Source: Cytophaga aurantiaca DSM 3654 (GTDB lineage: Bacteria > Bacteroidota > Bacteroidia > Cytophagales > Cytophagaceae). From it: a DNA stretch of 64,000 bases. The stretch's first letter is position 1. Each line of letters begins with the position of its first letter. Under the pieces are notes generated by a model that worked only from the letters and a program-made list of their open reading frames with translations, did not search any database and was not told where the DNA came from. Positions 26,316-33,809 of the stretch are shown here, piece by piece. Location: the NCBI RefSeq assembly GCF_000379725.1, contig NZ_KB903663.1, forward strand, positions 1 through 64,000. The letters run 5' to 3'. Position numbers and translations under genes: made by a program.

Positions 26316-27032
26316 TTATTCCTGAATAATAATTTTTTCAGAAACGATGCCCTTGTCTGTATACAAACGAACAAGCAATAATCCTTTAAATGTTGTTTTG
26401 AATTCAGTTGTAGCGAATTCTTCCGTTTGACCAGAAACGTTGCTTACAACTATTCTGTTAACAACTACATTATTTGCCGTTACATGCATTTGCCCATCGT
26501 TAGAAGGGTTAGGGTACAGGCTTAAACCAATATCAGAGGCTTTGGTAATTGCAGTTGTAAGTCCTGAAAGATTATACTTGATATTTCCAGTGTACACACC
26601 ACCTGTTGAATTAGACGATGAATTGCTTGTGATGCTCATCGTAACTGTTCTATTCGTTCCATTAGTAGCAGACGCTGAAAGGTTAACCGTAAATGTTTGT
26701 GTAGCTCCTGCAGCAATTGTTCCGGTTAAAGAAGATTCGTTAATAGTAAAATCCGAAGCACCGCTTCCTGAAAGAACAATATATTTCCCTGATACCTGAG
26801 TCAATATAAGAGCGGCAGTGCCGGTATTTTTAATACTGACAGTAACAGGCAAATAATCTTTTAGATTAATTGGAATAGTCATATAATTTGTAGCATCAAA
26901 TGTTGAACCGTTGGCAATTGTTTGAGTCAAGGTTGAAGCCGAAGCTGATATTTCAATTACCTGAGCATTCGCCACAAAGCCTAGTGTGATCAATGAAACG
27001 AAGAGGCTGATTTTTTGTATAATTATTTTCAT
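26316..27032 (-). CDS. Secreted protein with type IX secretion C-terminal sorting tail
   Basis: 238 residues. A signal peptide (MKIIIQKISLFVSLITLGFVANA) is followed by a Thr/Ser-rich beta domain with VSIKNTGTAALIL and GASDFTINESSLTGTI, as in choice-of-anchor D/Ig-like repeats. The last ~70 residues have the type A sorting domain pattern: LSLYPNPSNDGQMHV, VVSNVSGQ, then a hydrophobic GLLLVRLYTDKG and EKIIIQE at the very end. Such tails direct proteins through the PorV/PorU type IX system to the surface or outside. No enzymatic domain is visible, so it may be a small adhesin or structural surface protein. Confidence 0.88.
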   Translation of the reverse strand: MKIIIQKISLFVSLITLGFVANAQVIEISASASTLTQTIANGSTFDATNYMTIPINLKDYLPVTVSIKNTGTAALILTQVSGKYIVLSGSGASDFTINESSLTGTIAAGATQTFTVNLSASATNGTNRTVTMSITSNSSSNSTGGVYTGNIKYNLSGLTTAITKASDIGLSLYPNPSNDGQMHVTANNVVVNRIVVSNVSGQTEEFATTEFKTTFKGLLLVRLYTDKGIVSEKIIIQE

Positions 27033-27124
27033 AGTATAATTGTTTGAATTATTAATACAAAATACACAGTTTTGGTAACCAATTCTAACGAATCAACCTT
27101 TTTTTCTTTGCCATAAAAAATGGC

Positions 27125-27772
27125 CTATTTCATCAAAATGTACATTGTACGTTTCTTATCGGTAGCCGTCTCATAATTAATTTCATCTACCCTTGAAAAA
27201 CCGGCCTGATCAGCATATTCCTTCATTTCTGAACTCAACGGGATATAACATTCTATTTCGCCAAAATCAGTTGTTAGTTTTATACGCTGCTGATCTATGT
27301 GATCGGCAATTGTTTTAATACCAATCCGCGGTATATCAATAAAAAGCTTTCCTTTTGCACTCAAAACTTGAAAGAGGTGCTTTACAACTGCCGCCTGCTC
27401 CTCTACAGAGAAGTCAATAATTCCCGACCACATCCAAAGCGCCGTGTCGATCTGGTTTTCAAATGAAATATTGTAAATATCACCTTCAATTACCTGCACA
27501 CCATTTAAATATTTTTCGCGCAAATACTTACATAATACCGGGCTTTGCTCAACTGCAACGATTTTCCCTGCATGCTTTTTCTCAAATAAAAAATCCAGAC
27601 ACCGCCCATATCCCGCTCCTATTTCAACAATATTTTCAGAGGGTTGTATATATCTATATGCAATCTCCAGATCAACAAAGGTGTTAAAGCCACCTGTCTG
27701 AGCCAGTGATTGAAACGTATCAATTCCAATCTGGTTATAAAAATTAAAATTCTTCTTATTAATGTTTTCCAT
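27125..27772 (-). CDS. Class I SAM-dependent methyltransferase
   Basis: 216 residues from the ATG at 27772 (frame open to 27790). Motif I is NIVEIGAGYGRCLDFL, motif II VAVEQSPVLCKYLREK, and the central acidic region EGDIYNISFENQIDTALWMWSGI is followed by LSAKGKLFIDIPR. These place it among Rossmann methyltransferases for small molecules. There is no operon partner: 92 bases separate it from the type IX gene and 146 from the TM2 gene upstream. The substrate is unknown. Confidence 0.8.
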   Translation of the reverse strand: MENINKKNFNFYNQIGIDTFQSLAQTGGFNTFVDLEIAYRYIQPSENIVEIGAGYGRCLDFLFEKKHAGKIVAVEQSPVLCKYLREKYLNGVQVIEGDIYNISFENQIDTALWMWSGIIDFSVEEQAAVVKHLFQVLSAKGKLFIDIPRIGIKTIADHIDQQRIKLTTDFGEIECYIPLSSEMKEYADQAGFSRVDEINYETATDKKRTMYILMK

Positions 27773-27918
27773 AAAATTGTTACAATACATTTCTCTATGC
27801 GCAAATTATAAGTACGCCCTTACAACGAGACTTATTAGCAAAACGTATGCCTTATTAAATTAAGAAGGGATTATTTTTCTATTATAGTTAAATACAAACT
27901 CCACTCTAAAAAGTAACT

Positions 27919-28161
27919 CTATGCAAGCGGCTTACCATCAGCCATTGTCATTTCGTTTAACGCAATTTTCACTAAATCATACAAAGACCAGATACCCAAT
28001 CCTCCTAACGTAAGAAATTGAAAAATCCATGACTTATATCCCATCATAAAACGATGTCCTCCGGCAAAGCCTAAAAGCAAACAAACTACATACATCCGAG
28101 TTCGGGGTTGAACAGAAGGTGTTTTTAAGTAATAGGGTAAATTTATTATTTTCTTAAACAT
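27919..28161 (-). CDS. TM2-domain membrane protein
   Basis: 80 residues from MFKKIINLPYY (frame open to 28176, which would overlap the thioesterase). The TM2 pattern is clear: VCLLLGFAGGHRFMMGY, then a second helix FLTLGGLGIWSLYDL with the polar IWSLYDLVKI end. TM2 proteins are small inner-membrane proteins of unknown function; the GGHRFYxG turn between two helices is their mark. It is 4 bases after the thioesterase, in a run PAH - thioesterase - TM2. Confidence 0.82.
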   Translation of the reverse strand: MFKKIINLPYYLKTPSVQPRTRMYVVCLLLGFAGGHRFMMGYKSWIFQFLTLGGLGIWSLYDLVKIALNEMTMADGKPLA

Positions 28162-28165
28162 AAAA

Positions 28166-28729
28166 TTAATGTACAATCTTACAACGCTCGTTTTTTAAAA
28201 GCTCAATATCATGCTCTTCAGAATGAGGTTGCTCGCCTAATTTTTTCAATTCTTTTTTGTAGAAGTCTTTTATTTCTTTACGCTTCATCGCATCCAGGAA
28301 ATTTTTAACTTCTTCTTTTGTTTCAAGAATTAAACCAGGCACTTTTTTTATTAGATCGTTTTCATCTTTTGACACCATCGTAAAGTAAGACGTATTGGTA
28401 TGGCGTACTGTTGAAGTATGAACATTCTCAGCGATTACTTTTATACCAATTACCATAGAACTGTTCCCCACATAATGCACAGAAGCAATTAATGCAACTA
28501 ACTCACCTACTTCAATTGGTTGTAAAAAATCAACCGTGTCAACAGAAACTGTTACGCAGTATCCTTGAGAATGTTTGGATGCGCATGCATAAGCAGCTTT
28601 ATCCATCAGCGACAGCAATATTCCTCCGTGAATCTTTCCTCCAAAATTTGCATAAGAAGGAATCATCAACTCGGTTATGGTTGTTTGTGAAAAACGAGCC
28701 GTTTTATAAAATTTTATATCTTCTGTCAT
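28166..28729 (-). CDS. Acyl-CoA thioesterase, hotdog fold
   Basis: 187 residues. The hotdog core is ANFGGKIHGGILLSLMDKAAYACASKH, followed by VSVDTVDFLQPIEVGELVALIASV and VHTSTVRHTNTSYFTMV, matching the YciA/BFIT type of acyl-CoA hydrolase. The C-terminal 50 residues are charged and helical and probably specific to this group. It begins 1 base after the phenylalanine hydroxylase homologue and ends 4 bases before the TM2 gene, so the three are one transcript. The acyl specificity is unknown; a link to aromatic acyl-CoA breakdown is only a guess from context. Confidence 0.87.
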   Translation of the reverse strand: MTEDIKFYKTARFSQTTITELMIPSYANFGGKIHGGILLSLMDKAAYACASKHSQGYCVTVSVDTVDFLQPIEVGELVALIASVHYVGNSSMVIGIKVIAENVHTSTVRHTNTSYFTMVSKDENDLIKKVPGLILETKEEVKNFLDAMKRKEIKDFYKKELKKLGEQPHSEEHDIELLKNERCKIVH

Positions 28730-28730
28730 G

Positions 28731-29447
28731 TTATTTCAATCGTTTCTCCAACTCAATTTTTATATCTCCTAACGAAGCTAATAACTGGTCATACGATTTA
28801 ATGACAAAATATTTTTCCTGAAAATGATTTTTTACATAAGGTGTATCCATGATGATGGATACATTGTGATCATACTTTGGTACACCAGCATTTAACGCAT
28901 ATGAAGCCTCATTACGAGAAGTAATCATATGTGCACCATAAATACGTAACGATTTATTTACTTCCATCAAGCCATACTGAATCGTATGCCAATACACACG
29001 TTTCAAATATAAAATAGCTTTTGAATCATGGATATACTCCAACGCTAATTCACCTAGTTTTTCAAGGTATAAGCAATAGTCAGGCAAATACAACAACGAA
29101 GTATGTCCGAATACATCATGAAAAATATCGTATTCATCTTCCATTTTATCAACTTGATCGATGCTTCGAACCCATGTTCTGCAAGGATACAATTTTTCAG
29201 CAAGCATACTGATGAATTTGGTATCATCTACCATATCTTCTAATGGTACAATTCTCCAATCCGTATGCTTGGCAAGGTGTTCATTAATTTCATCTACATT
29301 GGGTACACGGTCTCCCGGTAAACCAATTGTCCGGATTCCTATCATTACAGTTTCGTCTGCAACATCTCCTAAAAAATTCAGGATTCTACTATAAGCAGTA
29401 GCCCAAATTTTATTTTCTTGTTCGGTATAATTATGAATCTGTTCCAT
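28731..29447 (-). CDS. phhA: Phenylalanine 4-monooxygenase homologue with Gln at an iron-ligand position
   Basis: Aromatic amino acid hydroxylase family (phenylalanine to tyrosine with tetrahydropterin and O2). The block DIFHDVFGHTSLLYLPDY gives the two iron-binding His, H110 and H115. In known members the third ligand is the Glu of a W-x-T-V/I-E-F-G-L motif. Here the same place reads YWHTIQYGLM, with Gln at residue 157 (codon CAG around 28977). It is 238 residues, a little short. The rest of the fold, WRIVPLEDMVDDTKFISMLA and the pterin-side segments, is kept. It may be inactive, altered, or use another ligand (E162 is close). The gene symbol reflects homology only. Confidence 0.85.
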   Translation of the reverse strand: MEQIHNYTEQENKIWATAYSRILNFLGDVADETVMIGIRTIGLPGDRVPNVDEINEHLAKHTDWRIVPLEDMVDDTKFISMLAEKLYPCRTWVRSIDQVDKMEDEYDIFHDVFGHTSLLYLPDYCLYLEKLGELALEYIHDSKAILYLKRVYWHTIQYGLMEVNKSLRIYGAHMITSRNEASYALNAGVPKYDHNVSIIMDTPYVKNHFQEKYFVIKSYDQLLASLGDIKIELEKRLK

Positions 29448-29613
29448 CTAATGAAATTATTTACTTTCAAATTTAAGGAATTGAAGTGGATTTACCTTTT
29501 AATTCAATGATATGTATATAATATAAATATTACTTTATTCTCAGCTTTTTTGTTTCAAATCACGTTATAATACACCAGATAATTGTATATTTATAGTTCA
29601 ACAGTTTCATTTT

Positions 29614-30870
29614 ATGACTTTTAAGCGACTTTTCAAAGAGAGTTTTTTGGTAATGGCGTGGATATTGAGTTTTATTTGGGGCATCTCAAATATTCCGATC
29701 AATGCCGATGTTTTTAGCCCAATCTCTGATGCATTTAAAGATTTTGAGTTGACAGATATGTATTTCTCGCACTTTAAAGAAAGTGAGGGAGTGGAAGATA
29801 ATATTGTTTTAGTCAATATTGGCAACCTTGATAGAGGGGGCGTAGCTGAATTAATCAATGTTTTGAACCAATACCATCCCAAAGCAATTGGCATAGATGC
29901 TTTTTTCAGAAGTCCTAAGGAACCTCAGTTGGACTCTGCGCTTGCACAAGCATTTTCAAGAACAACAAATCTGGTACTGGTTTCTGAATTGATTGAAAAT
30001 GATTCGACTGGTAAGGTAGAAAGCATTAAATATTCAAATGAAATGTTTATGCGTTATGCGCAACCAGGTTTTGCAGATATGATTGCTCAGGGTAAACATA
30101 GTTTGAATACTGCGAGAGATTGTATTCCTAAAGAAATTGTAAATGGCGACACATTACTATCGTTTCCGTCCAAATTGGTCAGTATTTATGCTCCGGAAAA
30201 ATTAAAAAGATACATTGCCCGAAAAAATGATGTCGAATCGATAAACTATCAGGGCAATATTAACGTACATGTCGAGGGAAGCACCGAAAACTCCAAAAAT
30301 GTGTTTACTGCATTGGATTGGTTCGATGTTTTGGATAAGAAATTCACTCCTGAAACCATACAGGATAAAATTGTTATCATGGGTTTTATGGGTGAGACCA
30401 TTGGTCAAAATAACTGGCAGGATAAATTTTGTACGCCATTAAATAGCCAATATGTGGGTAGAACTGCTCCTGATATGTATGGAGTTGTTGTTCACGCCAA
30501 CATCGTATCCATGATTTTGAAAGAAAAATACATCAATGACATGCCTAACTGGCTGAACTGGTCATTATCATTGATACTTATCTTTATAATGGTATGGTTA
30601 TTCAATTGGTTGTATTTAAATACTGCTGAATGGTGGGATGGAATTTCAATGATTTTATCGCTTATAGGCGTAATTCTGCTTTCTGTAGCGATGGTAATGA
30701 TATTTGATTTCTATAATTATACATTTAACATTGCATTGGCATCTGTGGCATTATTGTTGTCAGGTAACTTAATAGAATTATACTGGGGAATCATTAAACC
30801 CCTTTATATGAGAACAAAAGAAAAAATCGTATCTTTAGAAGACCAAAATAATACAGGAGAATCGTTATGA
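29614..30870 (+). CDS. CHASE2-domain membrane protein
   Basis: 418 residues: a hydrophobic N-terminus (about 12-30), a large exported region with NIVLVNIGNLDRGGVAELINVLNQ and KAIGIDAFF, which are hallmarks of the CHASE2 sensor domain, then three C-terminal membrane segments (about 305-385) and a short cytoplasmic tail. In many bacteria CHASE2 feeds a kinase, cyclase or phosphatase; here no output domain follows, so signalling must go through another protein. It overlaps the next gene, a FecR-like exported protein, by 4 bases (ATGA), which fixes the pair as one transcript. The ligand is unknown. Confidence 0.85.
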   Translation: MTFKRLFKESFLVMAWILSFIWGISNIPINADVFSPISDAFKDFELTDMYFSHFKESEGVEDNIVLVNIGNLDRGGVAELINVLNQYHPKAIGIDAFFRSPKEPQLDSALAQAFSRTTNLVLVSELIENDSTGKVESIKYSNEMFMRYAQPGFADMIAQGKHSLNTARDCIPKEIVNGDTLLSFPSKLVSIYAPEKLKRYIARKNDVESINYQGNINVHVEGSTENSKNVFTALDWFDVLDKKFTPETIQDKIVIMGFMGETIGQNNWQDKFCTPLNSQYVGRTAPDMYGVVVHANIVSMILKEKYINDMPNWLNWSLSLILIFIMVWLFNWLYLNTAEWWDGISMILSLIGVILLSVAMVMIFDFYNYTFNIALASVALLLSGNLIELYWGIIKPLYMRTKEKIVSLEDQNNTGESL

Positions 30871-31799
30871 AAAAATTATCACTTTTAATCGTAATTTTTG
30901 CTACTTCAATTTTATCTTTTGCGCAAGATGAAATTTTCAAAGTATTAATTACTAAAGGTAGCAATAAAGCAATCGTTGCATCTTCAACTACACCTCAAGA
31001 CTTGATCGTTGGCAAAAAACTATATGCTACTGATAAAGTTGTTGTAGCAACAGGTGGTTACTTAGGCTTATCTCACAAGAGCGGTAAAACCATAGAACTA
31101 AAAACAGCTGGTACGTATGAAGTTGCTAAATTAGTAGAACAAGTAAATACACAAAATGCGAGTGTAAGTTCTAAATATGTTACGTATGTAGCAGGCCAAA
31201 TGACAGCAAACAATGAAGATCTTGCTGCTAATCGTTACAAACATATGGCTGTAACAGGTTCGGTTGAAAGAAAAACAGATAAAATCAAGCCAATGGCACC
31301 AAGTCAGGCAACGGTTTTGGATGAATTGGTTATTCTTAAATGGAATTTGATCAAAGTCAACAATGAGCCTGCTAAAACATACGTAGTTACATTTACAAAC
31401 ATGTTTGATGAAGAATTGTTAGTTAAAGAAACTAGTGACACACAACTTGTAGTTGATCTAGCTAAATTAAACTTGAAGTCTGAAAAGAACATCGTTTGGT
31501 ATGTAAAAGTTAAAGAAGCTCAAACCATCCGTTCCGATAAATACAATCTGCAATATGTTAGTGATGAGAAAAAAGCTGTTGAATTACACGATCAGTTTGC
31601 TGCATTAAAATCAGAGCTTTCTGAACAGACTGCATTAAATAAATTATTGCTTGCATCATTCTGTGCGGAGAACAAATTAACATTAAATGCAATGGAATAT
31701 TACGAGGAAGCTATTGCTCTTGAACCTGAAGTTGATGAGTTCAAAGTGATTTATGGCAAATACCTTATAGATTCAGGTTTAGCTAAAGCCAGCAAATAA
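30867..31799 (+). CDS. Exported FecR-like protein with C-terminal TPR-like helices
   Basis: 310 residues with signal peptide MKKLSLLIVIFATSILSFAQ. The first part, LIVGKKLYATDKVVVATGGYLGLSHKSGKTIELKTAGTYEV in segments, resembles the FecR beta domain. The middle (VVTFTNMFDEELLVKE) is Ig-like, and the end, MEYYEEAIALEPEVDEF, is TPR-like. It overlaps the CHASE2 gene by 4 bases. CHASE2 and FecR domains are often found together in other bacteria, sometimes in one protein, so the two probably form a periplasmic sensing unit. It ends at the long palindromic terminator 31813-31876. Confidence 0.72.
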   Translation: MKKLSLLIVIFATSILSFAQDEIFKVLITKGSNKAIVASSTTPQDLIVGKKLYATDKVVVATGGYLGLSHKSGKTIELKTAGTYEVAKLVEQVNTQNASVSSKYVTYVAGQMTANNEDLAANRYKHMAVTGSVERKTDKIKPMAPSQATVLDELVILKWNLIKVNNEPAKTYVVTFTNMFDEELLVKETSDTQLVVDLAKLNLKSEKNIVWYVKVKEAQTIRSDKYNLQYVSDEKKAVELHDQFAALKSELSEQTALNKLLLASFCAENKLTLNAMEYYEEAIALEPEVDEFKVIYGKYLIDSGLAKASK

Positions 31800-31812
31800 A
31801 AGAACACACTTA

Positions 31813-31876
31813 TTATTTATTAGCATAAAAAAAACCTCTCGTAATGCGAGAGGTTTTTTTTTATGCTAATAAATAA
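31813..31876. terminator. 64-base palindromic bidirectional terminator
   Basis: Arms run TTATTTATTAGCAT, eight A, CCTCTCG (31813-31841), then TAATG, then the mirror with nine T (31847-31876). Apart from one extra T and the five-base loop the symmetry is complete, well beyond the stem that termination needs. It lies between the convergent FecR-like and receiver genes. Confidence 0.92.
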
Positions 31877-31881
31877 AATAG

Positions 31882-32295
31882 TTAAACCATCTTTTTCAAT
31901 TCTTTAATAGAATCTTCAGATAAAGGTTTTGTTATAAAATGAATTACATAATCATTGTCTACAATTCTATCAATGTCTTTTTTATTATCTGAACTTGAAA
32001 GGACAATAATTTTACAGCTATTTTTTATTGATTCAGGGAAGCTTTCAAATTCAAACAAAAACACAAAGCCATCCACAATTGGCATATTAATATCTAAGAA
32101 AATAACTTCAGGTATCAGCTCTGGATTATTCTTATTTGCCTCTAGATATTCTAATGCTGTTTTACCTGAGTTTTTTACTATAATTTGTTTAGAGAAATTT
32201 CCCATTTCTAAAACGCGCCTGTGAATGAAATTATCCGTTTCATTATCATCAACAAGCATTACTAATTTTTTATACGTTTTCTCTACTTCCATCAT
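31882..32295 (-). CDS. Single-domain response regulator
   Basis: 137-residue receiver with no output domain. Acidic pocket D16-D17 (VDDNETDNF), phosphoacceptor D68 (IFLDINMP), Ser in VLSSSDN and Lys in HFITKPLS. The long insertion NNPELIPEV before the phosphoacceptor strand is typical of Rcp1-like receivers that work with phytochrome-type or PAS kinases. It overlaps the upstream PAS kinase gene by 26 bases, so translation is coupled. The output is probably protein interaction. Confidence 0.93.
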   Translation of the reverse strand: MMEVEKTYKKLVMLVDDNETDNFIHRRVLEMGNFSKQIIVKNSGKTALEYLEANKNNPELIPEVIFLDINMPIVDGFVFLFEFESFPESIKNSCKIIVLSSSDNKKDIDRIVDNDYVIHFITKPLSEDSIKELKKMV

Positions 32296-33766
32296 ACGAA
32301 CGTGTTAATAAATTGGGTAATTCAACGGTAAAGGTTGTTTCTTTGCCAAAGATAGAATCTAATTTTATTTTTCCTTCGAGCTTATCAACCGCACTTTTAA
32401 CAATATATAAGCCCAGTCCTGAACCTTGTGATTTTTCTGAAGCTCTAAAAAACATCTCAAATATCTTGCTGTGAAATTCTTCAGCGATACCCGAACCATT
32501 ATCATAAATTTTTATAATAGCTCGTAATTCAGAGACTTCAATTTCAATGTTAATATAAGGATTATTACTTTCAAAACTATGGTACTTGTATGCATTTGAC
32601 AATAAATTGCTAATTATTGTCTCTACCCGATTGCTATCTGAATAAAATGCAATTTCTTGATTGATTGATGTTTCAATACGGATAGAAGTCGCATTTTCTT
32701 CATACTTTAAACTGCTATCTATCTTAGAAATCAGTTCATTAAAATCAATGTATTCTTTCACAATCGCCATTCGGCTGTTTCTGGAAAATTGAGTTAAATC
32801 TTTTATAAAAACATCCATATTACGGATGCTTCTAGTCATCATTTCTAAATACAATTTTACCGTTTCATCCGTATTCTCTTTTTGAGATAAATTAATCAAC
32901 CCAAGCATAGATCTCAATGGAGCCTTTAGATCATGTGAAACTTTATAGACAAAACTATCCAATTCATAGTTTGTATTTAGCAGTTCATTTTCTGTCTCTA
33001 TGCGCGCACTGATATCATGACAATTTACAATGATCCCATTTATTAAGGGATCGTTTAAAAAGTTAACGGCATTTACTTCGCAATGAATAATTTGACCAGT
33101 TTTATGGATCAATTTCAAATCATTTATAGCATAGGTAACGCCATGATTTTTCAATACTTTTTTAATTGAGACCCGATCCCGAAGTTCAATAAATGTATTG
33201 GAATTTAAGCCCAAGACTTCTTCAACTTCATACCCAAGCATTTTTTTAATAACCGGACTTACAAAAGTTATCTTAAAATCAGAGCTTAATACAATGATGA
33301 TATCAAAAGCATTTTCTACCAGGATTTTAAATTTCTTTTCTCTATCAATCAGCAATCGCTGTTCAATTACCCCTTTTGTTATATCCCGGATTATTGCCTG
33401 ATGCGCGCCATCATCAAATAAGCGTACACTCATTTCGCCATAAAAAGTCGACGTATCCTTACGAACAAATTCCTGTTGTACAACTACTCCTTTCTCTTCA
33501 ATAATATTTGAAGAAAATGTCTGAAACAAATCTGCTTTTGAAACGATTAATTCATGAATGGGTTTATAAACCAATTCTTCATTTGTATAGCCAAAAAGGA
33601 TGCATGCGCTTGGATTGGCATATGTAATCTCTCCTTTATTATTTACAAGATAGATCGCATCAGATGCTTCATTCAACAGTACTTCATATTTGCTCCGCTC
33701 AATCCTGAGTGAAGATTTTCCAATATGTATAGCTCGTTTTATGAAGGATTTGATACTACTTAGCAT
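32270..33766 (-). CDS. Soluble PAS-PAS histidine kinase
   Basis: 498 residues without membrane segments. PAS 1 is at about 28-135 (DAIYLVNNKGEITYANP), PAS 2 at about 143-258 (ILVENAFDIIIVLSSDFKI), the HisKA dimer helix with H278 in VSHDLKAPLRS, and an HATPase end with NLLSNAYKYH, DNGSGIA and SGLGLYIVK. The Asp-Leu-Lys-Ala-Pro form of the H box is the bacteriophytochrome/HWE-neighbour type found with Rcp-like receivers. It overlaps the receiver gene by 26 bases. A cofactor-binding Cys or His in the PAS domains is not evident, so the signal is unknown. Confidence 0.93.
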   Translation of the reverse strand: MLSSIKSFIKRAIHIGKSSLRIERSKYEVLLNEASDAIYLVNNKGEITYANPSACILFGYTNEELVYKPIHELIVSKADLFQTFSSNIIEEKGVVVQQEFVRKDTSTFYGEMSVRLFDDGAHQAIIRDITKGVIEQRLLIDREKKFKILVENAFDIIIVLSSDFKITFVSPVIKKMLGYEVEEVLGLNSNTFIELRDRVSIKKVLKNHGVTYAINDLKLIHKTGQIIHCEVNAVNFLNDPLINGIIVNCHDISARIETENELLNTNYELDSFVYKVSHDLKAPLRSMLGLINLSQKENTDETVKLYLEMMTRSIRNMDVFIKDLTQFSRNSRMAIVKEYIDFNELISKIDSSLKYEENATSIRIETSINQEIAFYSDSNRVETIISNLLSNAYKYHSFESNNPYINIEIEVSELRAIIKIYDNGSGIAEEFHSKIFEMFFRASEKSQGSGLGLYIVKSAVDKLEGKIKLDSIFGKETTFTVELPNLLTRSYDGSRENV

Positions 33767-33809
33767 TGTTCTCTATTTAAAGTAATATATTAACAAGATA
33801 CCTTATGTA

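Noticed and set aside
27100-27124. GCCAT/ATGGC hairpin after the methyltransferase gene
   Set aside because: Only a five-base stem and no T-tract in the direction of transcription.
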